Origin: a virus
Strand: one strand, 5' to 3'
Virus record (IMG/VR): IMGVR_UViG_3300049595_002065
Span: 1 to 31,817 of that record
DNA: 31,817 nucleotides
Numbering within the stretch: the stretch's first letter is position 1; every line of letters starts with the position of its first letter. The translations under genes and the position numbers were made by a program. Below, in pieces: positions 1 through 6,478 of this stretch. The notes under the pieces were generated by a model that searched no databases, had not been told where the DNA came from, and saw only the letters and a program-made list of their open reading frames with translations.

Positions 1-83
1 TCATGGGGCTTTCCACCTTTGGTATATGTGATCAGACATTCTTCTGTTGTTGTTATGATTTGGGTTTTCATAAATTCGCTCAT
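1..83 (-). CDS. unknown early protein, start only (partial)
   Basis: The first 27 codons of a minus-strand gene begin at the ATG at 83-81 and run off the left edge. The ATG overlaps the TGA of the replication protein gene (ATGA), the junction used throughout this operon, which supports the start. The visible part is Thr-rich and polar and I do not recognise it. Confidence 0.6.
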   Translation of the reverse strand, partial: MSEFMKTQIITTTEECLITYTKGGKPH

Positions 84-943
84 GCCACCACCTCCACGCC
101 CACCATTTGCTGGCGCATTTCCGAAATTGACGCCTTCAGCGCCTTCACCTTCGCCATCGGCTCGGCTTTAAGTCTTCGGTCGAAGGAGTCAGGGACAGCC
201 TCCTTGTTCGCCGGGTTGGCGCAGATGCGGTCTACCTCCTTTTGCGCGGCCTCGATGCGTTGCTGAAGCTGCCACACGCCTTCGGGCTTCGGGTTGCCGT
301 TGTGGCCGTTGACCGCACCGTTGCCAAATTGCTTCGGACTGCGGTTCGACTGCCACTTGCGCCAGAATCCCGACAGGTCATGCGGCATGGAGGAAACGCG
401 CCTGCCCTTGCCATCCAGCCATCCCGCGCCCTCGCGGTCATCGTGATAAGCCCGGCACACGTCTTCGGGGATGCTGGCGCGTCTTCCTGCCTCGATAACT
501 TCCTCGACCGCAAACCCCGCCTCGCCACCTACTGTGCTATATATACTCTTCTCTTCTCTTCTCTGGTAACGCTCTTGTAACGCTGGGAGCGTTACAGAAT
601 CGGCCCTCGTTTTTTCGACCCGATTCTTTGTAAGTGCCCGCTTCTTAGCTGTTTGGCCGTTGTGACGGTCAAAGTGCGGGAAGGACAAGTCGCCATCGCG
701 GCCCTCCAACCAGCCCACCTTTCGCATCGCCTCGGCGAAACCCGGTGTGGTCGTGATGCGATCAAGCACATTTGCTGTAACGCTCACAGCGTTACAATCT
801 GCGATATGCTGATCGGCCCACGCCCAGACCTTCCAGAGCCTTCCGACTACGGCAAGTTCGTCCATTTCCAGCGCCGCCGCCATCTGGAACACGGCGGGGT
901 CGGTGTCCAGATTGCAGCGCATTTTGATCCAGTCGCCAGCCAT
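80..943 (-). CDS. phage replication initiator-like protein
   Basis: A 287-residue protein likely to act in initiation of phage DNA replication, in the lambda O / DnaD-like functional class. The first ~120 residues look like a winged-helix domain of the kind found in phage replisome organisers (DWIKMR, then LWKVWAWAD, then a WLE...LSFPHFDRHNG segment). They are followed by a basic linker and a polar C-terminal part with a helical, charged tail. The start at 943 is chosen because GGAGG lies 8 nt upstream and because TAATG overlaps the stop of the preceding gene; a longer reading frame upstream has no such support. The gene contains palindromic repeats described separately, as lambda O contains its origin. 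Exact family is uncertain; it could also be a general DNA-binding replisome loader. Confidence 0.65.
   Translation of the reverse strand: MAGDWIKMRCNLDTDPAVFQMAAALEMDELAVVGRLWKVWAWADQHIADCNAVSVTANVLDRITTTPGFAEAMRKVGWLEGRDGDLSFPHFDRHNGQTAKKRALTKNRVEKTRADSVTLPALQERYQRREEKSIYSTVGGEAGFAVEEVIEAGRRASIPEDVCRAYHDDREGAGWLDGKGRRVSSMPHDLSGFWRKWQSNRSPKQFGNGAVNGHNGNPKPEGVWQLQQRIEAAQKEVDRICANPANKEAVPDSFDRRLKAEPMAKVKALKASISEMRQQMVGVEVVA
537..596. repeat. candidate replication-origin repeats: A+T/pyrimidine-rich block plus palindrome and half-site
   Basis: TGTAACGCT at 576-584 is followed by GGG and the perfect inverse AGCGTTACA at 588-596. One more half-site, GTAACGCT, lies at 566-573. Immediately left is an alternating A/T run (TATATATA, about 539-546) followed by CTCTT/CTTCT pyrimidine repeats up to 565. 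The block lies inside the replication initiator gene. The architecture is that of iterons next to an easily melted element; function is inferred. Confidence 0.55.
776..796. repeat. second copy of the 9+3+9 palindrome
   Basis: TGTAACGCT (776-784), spacer CAC, AGCGTTACA (788-796). The arms are identical to those at 576-596; only the 3-base spacer differs, and the two palindromes start exactly 200 bases apart. It lies in the same replication gene, in a part that also has to encode protein, so conservation of both arms suggests a DNA-level role. Confidence 0.6.
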
Positions 944-1266
944 TAAGTGACCCTCCAGACAATCGCCCGGCTTCCGCTTGGGCTTGGGCGGCGAAGCCCC
1001 GAATCCTCGACCAGCCCAAGGTCGCGCAATTCGCCACGGCGCTTGCCAATGCTGGTCTGCTGCCATCCCGAAAGCTCGGCCAACTCAAAGTCGGTCAGGC
1101 CATCCGAGTGGGCGAAAAGCAAATCCAACGCAATCTTGCGACCTCTTGCCGCGTTCGATAGCGCGTCCTTGCGCGCCTCGTTGCACGTTTCGGGGTCGGT
1201 GTAGCGGACTGGCGCAACGTCGATGACCGCCGCGCCTGCGTCAAACAAGTCGGGTTGCCAGGTCAT
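943..1266 (-). CDS. small winged-helix DNA-binding protein
   Basis: A 107-residue protein. Residues ~45-90 read as a MarR-like winged helix (a helix with LLFAHSDGLTDFELAELSG, a recognition helix around SIGKRRGELRDLG, and a wing with LVEDSGLRR). The ATG at 1266 is preferred because GGAGG sits 8 nt before it and the ATG overlaps the TGA of the gene before it; an ATG 15 nt further upstream lies within that ribosome-binding site. It precedes the replication initiator with a TAATG junction, so it may be a loader or a regulator of replication. The exact role is unknown. Confidence 0.6.
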   Translation of the reverse strand: MTWQPDLFDAGAAVIDVAPVRYTDPETCNEARKDALSNAARGRKIALDLLFAHSDGLTDFELAELSGWQQTSIGKRRGELRDLGLVEDSGLRRPSPSGSRAIVWRVT

Positions 1267-1454
1267 CGGGACAACCTCCATCCGTTGCTTGCAATGGCCT
1301 CATCGCGCTTTCTCCGCGCTTCCTCGATGTCGCGGGTCTTGAGGTTCAGCGCCACGCGCTCGGTCTTGGCCGGATCGTAAGGCTGAACCCGCATCCACCA
1401 TGTGCCGTGGTTGCTCCACAAATAGCGGTTGGGATTGAAGGTCCAGCGGTTCAT
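1263..1454 (-). CDS. stand-alone integrase arm-binding-like small protein
   Basis: A 63-residue protein starting at an ATG that overlaps the TGA of the exonuclease gene (ATGA). The pattern GTWWMRVQ, then a turn, then RVALNLKTRDIEEARRKRDE resembles the three-stranded arm-site-binding N-terminal domain of phage tyrosine recombinases (a strand with aromatic residues, a basic strand ending in a T.D.EEA helix). There is no catalytic domain. It could be a DNA-binding accessory factor; this is pattern recognition only. Confidence 0.5.
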   Translation of the reverse strand: MNRWTFNPNRYLWSNHGTWWMRVQPYDPAKTERVALNLKTRDIEEARRKRDEAIASNGWRLSR

Positions 1455-2287
1455 GCCGCCCCCTTCCCATAAACCCAACTCGGAAGGTTCAAGCACTGAA
1501 CTTCTGGCGCATAGCCCGGCCACACACCCGCGTCCTCGCATTGCGCGATGAGTTCCAGCGCGTCATTCATCGCGGCCACGCCCAGATCGAGCGCGTCAGG
1601 GTGGATCTCGTAAACCGCCACCGCATAAGGCGGGGCCACTTCCACCGCGATCCAGTAGAAGCGGCACGGCGGCAGGCCGTTCAGCCCGGCAAGGTGGCAA
1701 TACCATGCCGCCGAAACGTGGTAGTTAAGCGAGGCCGCTTGCCGCGAGAAGGTGCCGTAGTCAGCCCCCGCGCTCGTGGTCTTCACGTCCACAATGACGG
1801 CCTCGTTGTCCGACTCCACCTTCAGCGCATCAACGCGGCCTTTGATCCACAATCCCGTCCTGTGCTCGGCAAACATCGCCACCTCGCTGTCGCACCCAGC
1901 CAAGAGCGCCTTCGCCGCATCATGCGCGGCGATACTGTCGCGGATTCCCCGCACGGCCCGCGCCTCGTCGGCGTCGAGGATCGGCGTGGTGCCCATCTTG
2001 GCCTTCCACTCCTTGCCCTCCTTTGTGCGGAAGTCGCCCTCCTTGCCTTCGGGTTTCTCCACGAACGCAGTGTCCAGAAGGTGCGGCTGCAAGACGGCAA
2101 CGTGCGAGACAACGCCGAGGGTCATGGCCTTGCTCGGCTCGCGCTTCGTCTCGCCTGCCATGTGGGCCGCGTAGTGCGCTGGCGATTTCGGCGGCAGGAT
2201 GTGCTTGGCGTCACTGCCCGCGATGGCCGGGGCCATGCGGTATTCTTTTTCGTCCATTTGGTAATGGATGCCTGTGAGGTTGCTCAT
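1451..2287 (-). CDS. RecE-like PD-(D/E)XK exonuclease
   Basis: A 278-residue protein of the phage exonuclease family related to E. coli RecE (exonuclease VIII C-terminal domain). Visible motifs: the SHVAVLQP segment with His62, GRVDAL with Asp153, VDVK with Asp167 and Lys169 forming the metal-binding core, and Q183....Y189 followed by AAWY, as in the QxxxY region. It would resect double-stranded ends 5' to 3' to give single strands for the annealing-type protein encoded just upstream, making a two-component recombination system. Start at 2287: GGAGG 7 nt upstream and an ATGA overlap with the preceding gene. Longer in-frame extension upstream lacks support. Confidence 0.8.
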   Translation of the reverse strand: MSNLTGIHYQMDEKEYRMAPAIAGSDAKHILPPKSPAHYAAHMAGETKREPSKAMTLGVVSHVAVLQPHLLDTAFVEKPEGKEGDFRTKEGKEWKAKMGTTPILDADEARAVRGIRDSIAAHDAAKALLAGCDSEVAMFAEHRTGLWIKGRVDALKVESDNEAVIVDVKTTSAGADYGTFSRQAASLNYHVSAAWYCHLAGLNGLPPCRFYWIAVEVAPPYAVAVYEIHPDALDLGVAAMNDALELIAQCEDAGVWPGYAPEVQCLNLPSWVYGKGAA

Positions 2288-2487
2288 TTTGTCACCTCCG
2301 ACTCTGCCTCTTGGTATGCGTAGATTTTTGCTTTCGCAGACTCCAGTTGAGCAATGGCGTTCCGTATCCACATGGTTACGTCGTTGCAATTCCCCTCAAA
2401 CCACGCATCCCGCGCGCTTTCGCAATCAGACATGGCCGTGCCAATGTTTAGCACTGCGGACTGTAATTCTGTAATTATGTTGCTCAT
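2284..2487 (-). CDS. small helical protein, unknown
   Basis: A 67-residue, probably all-helical protein (SAVLNIGTAMSDCESAR and a C-terminal helix with AIAQLESAKAKIY). It lies between the annealing-like protein gene (2-nt gap) and the exonuclease gene (4-nt overlap), so it is co-translated with the recombination pair and could be a partner. No recognisable family. Confidence 0.6.
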   Translation of the reverse strand: MSNIITELQSAVLNIGTAMSDCESARDAWFEGNCNDVTMWIRNAIAQLESAKAKIYAYQEAESEVTK

Positions 2488-2489
2488 AA

Positions 2490-3434
2490 TCAGAAAGGGA
2501 TATCGTCATCCGCGAGTTCTGTGGCCTTGTCCTCGGCCTTGGCCGGAACGTCCTGCCGCGACACTGCCTTGAGGTCGTAGCCCTTCTTAATCTCGCCCGT
2601 CTTCTTGTCCTCGTATTCACGCGAGGCGATCTGAACCAAGATGCTTTCGCCCTCCTGGCACTCTTCCAGCACCGCGCCAAGTTCCGCGTCGAACGTGGAC
2701 GGATACAGCTTCTTGCCGTTGTCCATTTCAAGCGTGGCCTTCCACACCGTCCACGGCCCTTTCGCGCCTTGGCCGCTCTTGGTGGTCTTCTCGCAGAGCG
2801 TGGCGGTTTCCCAATCCGCGCCGTCTTCCATCGCGGCGACGGGTTGCTTTTTGCGGACGGGAGCTTTGGGCTCCACGCGCTCTGGTGTTACGTCAATCAC
2901 GTCCTCGTCCACCATGCGTGGGGCGGGTTTGCTCTGCGCTTGGTAGCGCACAGCACTCGCCGGGCGAGGAGCGTCCGCAAAACCCTCGGCGGGCACTTCT
3001 TCGGCGGGCGTTGTTTCCAAGCCGCTTCCAATAAGCACGACAACGTGCGCGAAAGCCGAGCGGCAGGCGCGGCTGATGGCGCGGGTCTGTGCCATTGCGC
3101 GCTTGGCGTATTCGGGCCGCTTGGCCCACACGGGTTCATCTTCGCCCAGGAATCCCTCGGCGGTGGCGATGACTTGGCCTGTGTCCATACGGCGCACTTC
3201 GCCAATGGCGCGCCATCCGCCGTCGATTCGCTCAACATCGCGGGCTGAAGCAACGGTGCCGTGCGCGGTGGCGATTGCTTGCCAACCCTCAACGCGAACG
3301 TATTTGCGCCCGCCGATTTGTTGCGCTGTTTCCAGCACAATGCTTTTGCAAACCCCGGCAACATCCGTGGCTTGCTTGTGGTAGTGGGCAACGCTATGCG
3401 TGCCGTTTGACACTACTAACTGGTTCGTATCCAT
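2490..3434 (-). CDS. putative single-strand annealing/recombination protein with SSB-type C-terminal tail
   Basis: A 314-residue protein. Residues ~10-135 (GRKYVRVEGWQAIATAHG, then ARDVERIDGGW, then EPVWAKRPEYAKRAMAQTRAISRACR) match a domain common in phages next to RecE-like exonucleases and suspected to be Rad52/annealase-like. A low-complexity linker with Pro, Glu and Lys follows at about 140-195, then a second globular domain (~200-300). The last residues are ELADDDIPF, the classic acidic tip by which bacterial SSB recruits partners. Together with the exonuclease encoded two genes downstream this suggests a recombination system. The start has no good Shine-Dalgarno and lies 57 bases after the resolvase stop, the only sizeable gap in this operon. 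Confidence 0.65.
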   Translation of the reverse strand: MDTNQLVVSNGTHSVAHYHKQATDVAGVCKSIVLETAQQIGGRKYVRVEGWQAIATAHGTVASARDVERIDGGWRAIGEVRRMDTGQVIATAEGFLGEDEPVWAKRPEYAKRAMAQTRAISRACRSAFAHVVVLIGSGLETTPAEEVPAEGFADAPRPASAVRYQAQSKPAPRMVDEDVIDVTPERVEPKAPVRKKQPVAAMEDGADWETATLCEKTTKSGQGAKGPWTVWKATLEMDNGKKLYPSTFDAELGAVLEECQEGESILVQIASREYEDKKTGEIKKGYDLKAVSRQDVPAKAEDKATELADDDIPF

Positions 3435-3452
3435 TGGTGTGTGTTCAATTGC

Positions 3453-3478
3453 GGGTCGAGCGTTAGCGCGCTCGGCCC
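3453..3478 (-). promoter_or_regulatory. intercistronic hairpin before the annealing-protein gene
   Basis: GGGTCGAGCG (3453-3462) and CGCTCGGCCC (3469-3478) are complementary at 9 of 10 positions around a 6-base loop. The hairpin lies in the only real gap of an otherwise overlapping operon, 19 bases upstream of the ATG at 3434. There is no T run, so it is not an ordinary intrinsic terminator. A role as processing or translation-control element is inference. Confidence 0.4.
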
Positions 3479-3491
3479 GTCTTGGTTTTGG

Positions 3492-4061
3492 TCATGCGGG
3501 CGGCACTGCGTTGTTGCTTTGCCGTCCGAAAATCGTGTCCCAGCCGTAGACCGCCACCGCGAGCGCGGCCCACTCGTGCGACTTGATGCCGTAAGTCGGC
3601 CCCGGCGCCTTCTTCGTTCCCTGCGGGCCGAGTCGATCAATAAGCGCCTGCCGCACGTTTGCGTCTTTAGCGCGGGGCGAATTGCAGAGGTGCAGCTTTA
3701 TGTCGCGGCGATATACTGGATGAAATTCGTAACTGTATTGGAGTGCGCGCTGCCAAAACCGCCCAACCCACACGCAAGTTTCAAAGACGCTCGCGCCGAC
3801 CGCCATGCCATAGCTTGCAATCTGCTCGCAAAAAATATGAGGCGTATGATCTTGGTATTGCTGAATGTGAAACAACAACTCTTGGTTGCTCGTGATCTTG
3901 GAAACAGTTGCCCGCAAGCCATCGAACACAACAAAAGCCGACTGCTCTTGTCCGGGATCAATGCCAATAACTCCGCGCAAACTTTCCGAGCAATCTCCGC
4001 AATCAATCATATCGCCAAAAATGCTTTGCCCGCAGCGGCAATAATGGATCTCGCGGCTCAT
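3492..4061 (-). CDS. RuvC-like Holliday-junction resolvase with N-terminal Cys cluster
   Basis: A 189-residue protein. An RNase H-fold start is visible as GVIGIDPGQEQS with Asp35, a second strand ends in HIFCEQIASYG with Glu79, and a C-terminal helix around SHEWAALAVAVYGWD carries the late acidic/His residues. This is the layout of RuvC-type resolvases, which cut branched DNA during phage recombination and packaging. The first 25 residues add C8-x-C10 ... C21-xx-C24, a possible zinc ribbon. Start at 4061: GGAGG 12 nt upstream and an ATGA overlap; a frame extension of 14 codons upstream is unlikely to be translated. Confidence 0.7.
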   Translation of the reverse strand: MSREIHYCRCGQSIFGDMIDCGDCSESLRGVIGIDPGQEQSAFVVFDGLRATVSKITSNQELLFHIQQYQDHTPHIFCEQIASYGMAVGASVFETCVWVGRFWQRALQYSYEFHPVYRRDIKLHLCNSPRAKDANVRQALIDRLGPQGTKKAPGPTYGIKSHEWAALAVAVYGWDTIFGRQSNNAVPPA

Positions 4062-4651
4062 CGGTTGTCCCACCCTCCATCCGCCGCTGCCTTGTCCCGG
4101 CACGACTCCCGGCAGGCTTCATCGCGTGCCACTTGGTGCTGGCGCTCCAAGTCATCAAACAGGCCGATGGCGGCGCGCTCCTCGCTCCATCCGCCCTCGG
4201 ATTCGTCGCGCAAATCGGGGTGGTAATACTCCACCGCAGCCACAAGCCGCTTCGCGCAGTCGCGCCAATCGGAGAGCTTGAGACGGCCTTCGACGCGCTC
4301 GGCTTTCAATTTGCCGATAGTCTTAACCAGCGAAGACGCAAAAGCGTTCAGCGAGCGGACGCGCAGCCGTTCTTCGTCCCGCTCCTCCGCAAGCATTACC
4401 ATCCCTTGCTTCAGCATCGCCACCTCGGCGCGTAGCTCGTCGGCCTCGCACTCGGCGCGAACGATGGACGCGCAAGCCGTATCGTATAGCTCGCGCAGGC
4501 TTGGCTCGTCGTTCCATGCCGGGCCAAAGCCGACGGCGCCCACCGTCAGGGGATTAGCGGGGGCGGCATCAAACGCACCGCGCAAGGTGCCACCGCCCCC
4601 GCTGTTGTTGTCTTCCCTACAAGACGCCGCTTGTGCGTTGCACAAATTCAT
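4058..4651 (-). CDS. coiled-coil protein, unknown
   Basis: A 197-residue protein. A Gly-rich N-terminal stretch (GGGGTLRG) is followed by a long charged helical region at about 55-125 (DELRAEVAMLKQGMVM, ERDEERLRV), then a Trp-containing helical part and a His/Arg/Asp-rich C-terminus. Its ATG overlaps the stop of the preceding small coiled-coil gene and its stop overlaps the resolvase start. The N-terminal 45 residues are compositionally odd, so translation could begin further in. Function unknown. Confidence 0.55.
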   Translation of the reverse strand: MNLCNAQAASCREDNNSGGGGTLRGAFDAAPANPLTVGAVGFGPAWNDEPSLRELYDTACASIVRAECEADELRAEVAMLKQGMVMLAEERDEERLRVRSLNAFASSLVKTIGKLKAERVEGRLKLSDWRDCAKRLVAAVEYYHPDLRDESEGGWSEERAAIGLFDDLERQHQVARDEACRESCRDKAAADGGWDNR

Positions 4652-4908
4652 AAATCCATTGCCTCCAATTCTTTTCTGCGAAGCGCGGCCAGTTGGATCT
4701 CCGCATCCGCCTCGTCGTAAAAAGCCTGTAGCCGCTGGCGCAAATCGAGGTTCTCGCGGGTTGCTGTCTGCGCTGCGCGGTAAAGCTGCGCCACCTCTGC
4801 CTCGATGCGCTCAATAGTGAGCCGGGCGCGTTGGAGTTCTTCGCGCAGCGCGCCGAGTTCGGCATCCTTTACGCGCACAAAATCTTCCATGTCCATCTCA
4901 TGCGACAT
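4648..4908 (-). CDS. small coiled-coil protein
   Basis: An 86-residue protein that is heptad-patterned along nearly its whole length (VKDAELGALREELQRARL, then IEAEVAQLYRAAQ, then LDLRQRLQAFYDEADAEIQ). It overlaps the preceding gene by 11 bases and the following one by ATGA. It may pair with the coiled-coil protein encoded directly after it. No family recognised. Confidence 0.6.
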   Translation of the reverse strand: MSHEMDMEDFVRVKDAELGALREELQRARLTIERIEAEVAQLYRAAQTATRENLDLRQRLQAFYDEADAEIQLAALRRKELEAMDL

Positions 4909-5332
4909 GGTTGAGCCCTCCGTGTGTCTTCAGTGTGTTGTGAAAAATCTCTTTGGCTGGCAGCTTGCACCCGATGAGGTCGCAAAAGCTCTGCGCGTGG
5001 TCTGATAGGAACCAGGCTTTGAGCTCCCTGTGCTCGTTCGGCCCTTTAGCCGTTGCCAGATTGCGCGGGACGCGATGCCAGTAGGTGCCGAGCTTCCCGC
5101 TGGGGCCATACTTGGTGATGCGCTTCATCGTGGTCGGCCACGGAAGGCACTTGCCCGAAGTGGTGATGATGCCAAACCGGGCGAACAGCACGAGGTCGGC
5201 CACGGCCTGCTCCAAGATGGCCCACGCCAATAGTTCCCAGCCGCTACGATCGAGCGACGGGTCGCCACCCACGGAGCGGGATGGCTTGCCGTTGTGCGAG
5301 GCCACGCAAATGTCGGAGATGTCGGAGATCAT
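4898..5332 (-). CDS. conserved-looking phage protein, unknown
   Basis: A 144-residue protein. The N-terminal part has GWELLAWAILEQAVADLVLFARFGII, an amphipathic-to-hydrophobic helix, and the C-terminal part has HRELKAWFLSDHAQSFCDLIGC. Short phage early proteins with this layout exist, but I cannot name the family. The start at 5332 is set by the ATGA overlap with the tiny membrane-protein gene; the frame stays open 9 codons further upstream. Confidence 0.6.
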   Translation of the reverse strand: MISDISDICVASHNGKPSRSVGGDPSLDRSGWELLAWAILEQAVADLVLFARFGIITTSGKCLPWPTTMKRITKYGPSGKLGTYWHRVPRNLATAKGPNEHRELKAWFLSDHAQSFCDLIGCKLPAKEIFHNTLKTHGGLNHVA

Positions 5333-5436
5333 CGCATCCAATTCGCAACGGTTTCGCACAGCACCACGAGCAACACGGCCAGCGCCGTCAGCACCAGCAT
5401 TGCGCCGATTGCCTGATCCGGGGGTTCGGGATTCAT
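5329..5436 (-). CDS. 35-residue single-span membrane protein
   Basis: A very short ORF: MNPEPPDQ, then one transmembrane helix (about residues 10-28, AMLVLTALAVLLVVL), then a short tail. Both junctions are ATGA overlaps (start at 5436 with the stop of the gene before, stop at 5329 with the start of the gene after), which is the main evidence that it is translated. Function unknown; small early membrane proteins of phages often interfere with host or rival-phage functions. Confidence 0.55.
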   Translation of the reverse strand: MNPEPPDQAIGAMLVLTALAVLLVVLCETVANWMR

Positions 5437-5603
5437 CGGCCGAGACGTTTGCGGAGTTGAGCCAGGGCGCGCTTCACCTTGTCGGCCAGCGTTGGCTGAT
5501 GACCGTTGCAAATGGCATCCATCACGCGGCCAAGGGCCAGCGGATCGAGGCACGGGCAGGCTCCGAGGTTGTCGGAGTAACGAAGGCGCGGGTCGATGCT
5601 CAC
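5433..5603 (-). CDS. 56-residue unknown protein, GTG start
   Basis: The reading frame is open well upstream, but the GTG at 5603 overlaps the TGA of the membrane-protein gene before it (GTGA), so the coding part is taken to be 56 residues: SIDPRLRYSDNLG, a CPC motif, then a basic helix VKRALAQLRKRLGR. The upstream extension is Arg/His-rich shadow sequence opposite a better-supported gene. Function unknown. Confidence 0.5.
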   Translation of the reverse strand: MSIDPRLRYSDNLGACPCLDPLALGRVMDAICNGHQPTLADKVKRALAQLRKRLGR

Positions 5604-5812
5604 GCCCGCACCGCCTTTCGTGCTGCCTTGCGGCGGTTGCGCGCAGCCTTGGGGCGGCGGGGTTTCAGTTCGTTGACGAGTTCGGCCACGGTGGGCCGAC
5701 GCGGCGGTGCGTCTTGCGCGTTCGCCTGTCCGAGTTCGTATCCAGCCATCCACACAAGCCCGACAAGGGCCGCGAGGGCGGTGGTTCCGAGTATGATGGT
5801 CATGTAGTCCAT
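5600..5812 (-). CDS. small membrane-anchored basic protein
   Basis: A 70-residue protein: N-terminal transmembrane helix (about 4-26, IILGTTALAALVGLVWMAG), then a soluble segment with TVAELVNEL, then a strongly basic tail (PRRPKAARNRRKAARK). AAAGGAG lies 8 nt upstream of the ATG at 5812. It overlaps the end of the HTH gene by 13 bases. It could tether DNA or RNA to the membrane, but this is inference from charge alone. Confidence 0.6.
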   Translation of the reverse strand: MDYMTIILGTTALAALVGLVWMAGYELGQANAQDAPPRRPTVAELVNELKPRRPKAARNRRKAARKAVRA

Positions 5813-5976
5813 TGTGTGTTCTCCTTTTTGTTTTCAATGAGCGCCCGGATGTCCGCTATGTCATAGCGGGTTCCATGCGCCGAAAGTTTCACGGCGGGAA
5901 GATGCAGCTTCACCTTGTTGCGCGAGATACGGAGCATCTCGGCGGCTTCCTTCGTGGTGACAAGCTGTGGGATCAC
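5800..5976 (-). CDS. excisionase/MerR-type HTH protein
   Basis: A 58-residue ORF starting with GTG at 5976, which overlaps the TGA of the preceding RHH gene (GTGA). The sequence LVTTKEAAEMLRISRNKVKLH is a typical HTH_17/excisionase helix-turn-helix, and GTRYDIADIRALIE matches the wing and last helix (usually ..RY...DI..w). Such proteins bend DNA at att sites or regulate early promoters. Its place as second gene of the early operon, 1.6 kb from attP, fits a recombination directionality factor. The N-terminus is near complete for this family. Confidence 0.75.
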   Translation of the reverse strand: MIPQLVTTKEAAEMLRISRNKVKLHLPAVKLSAHGTRYDIADIRALIENKKENTQWTT

Positions 5977-6140
5977 GCCGCCTCCCCGTTTAATTTTTCG
6001 ACCAACAGCACGCGGACGTATGACGAAAGGCTCATCCCTTTTTGAAACGCGGCCTTGCGCGCAACTCGGATCAAATCCCCCGGTAGTGATATGCCTGCGG
6101 CTTTGGCCTTCTTGTTTTCCGCAACTGGTTTTCTCGCCAT
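5973..6140 (-). CDS. ribbon-helix-helix DNA-binding protein (first early gene)
   Basis: About 55 residues: a basic N-terminal arm (MARKPVAENKKAKA), a beta strand GISLPGDLI, helix VARKAAFQKG, turn MSLSSYV and helix RVLLVEKL. This is the Arc/CopG ribbon-helix-helix plan. It is the promoter-proximal gene of the minus early operon and faces another RHH gene across the control region, so it is a candidate repressor/antirepressor. A GTG at 6167 would add 9 residues; neither start has a clear ribosome-binding site. Confidence 0.7.
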   Translation of the reverse strand: MARKPVAENKKAKAAGISLPGDLIRVARKAAFQKGMSLSSYVRVLLVEKLNGEAA

Positions 6141-6223
6141 GCGAGAAGGTCTATCAAGGATTGTCACACCTTGTCAAAGCATAAAATGGGGTGTTTTGCC
6201 CATACCCCAAAAATTGACAAGAA
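6141..6223. promoter_or_regulatory. divergent early control region with TTGACAAG inverted repeat
   Basis: CTTGTCAA (6170-6177) and TTGACAAG (6214-6221) form a perfect 8-base inverted repeat 36 bases apart; each contains a TTGACA -35-like hexamer pointing towards its own RHH gene. The -10 elements at standard distance are poor (GATAGA on minus, TACGTT on plus). An alternative plus promoter is TTGTCA (6161-6166) with TAAAAT (6182-6187), spacing 15. The repeats could also be operators for the RHH proteins. Confidence 0.5.
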
Positions 6224-6478
6224 TTGGGGTTTCCCTACGTTGAAGGCGTGGCCTATCCCAAAAAAGATCCGAGCAAGCACTCTGTAAACGCGGGCGTCAG
6301 CTTCCCGGCAGACGTGAAGAAGCGCGCCACCGCTTTGGCCGAGGCCGAAAACAAAAGCCTTTCTCGGTATGTCTACGAGTTAGTGCTCAAACAGCTTGAG
6401 AAAGCGGATGCAGCCCTTGAGAGGCAGACGAAGGCCCGCGCAGCAAAGGCCGACACAAGCATGAAAAAGCGCCGTTAA
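6224..6478 (+). CDS. ribbon-helix-helix DNA-binding protein (divergent)
   Basis: An 84-residue frame from a TTG at 6224; a GTG at 6248 would give 76 residues and cannot be excluded. The core is SVNAGVSFPADVKKRATALAE, then NKSLSRYVYELVLKQLEK: a strand followed by two helices in the Arc/CopG pattern, with a charged C-terminal helix ending in KKRR. It is transcribed away from the early operon and towards the integrase. It is the natural candidate for the lysogeny repressor, since no CI/Cro-type HTH repressor is visible. Role inferred. Confidence 0.65.
   Translation: MGFPYVEGVAYPKKDPSKHSVNAGVSFPADVKKRATALAEAENKSLSRYVYELVLKQLEKADAALERQTKARAAKADTSMKKRR

Noticed and set aside
1541-2323. Long plus-strand open frame (260 codons) opposite the exonuclease
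   Set aside because: Composition is Arg/His/Val-rich shadow of the complementary strand; the minus frame has clear nuclease motifs and coupled starts.
5604-5837. Upstream part of the open frame that ends at 5433
   Set aside because: Lies opposite the better-supported membrane-protein frame on the same strand; the GTGA overlap at 5603 gives a consistent start.
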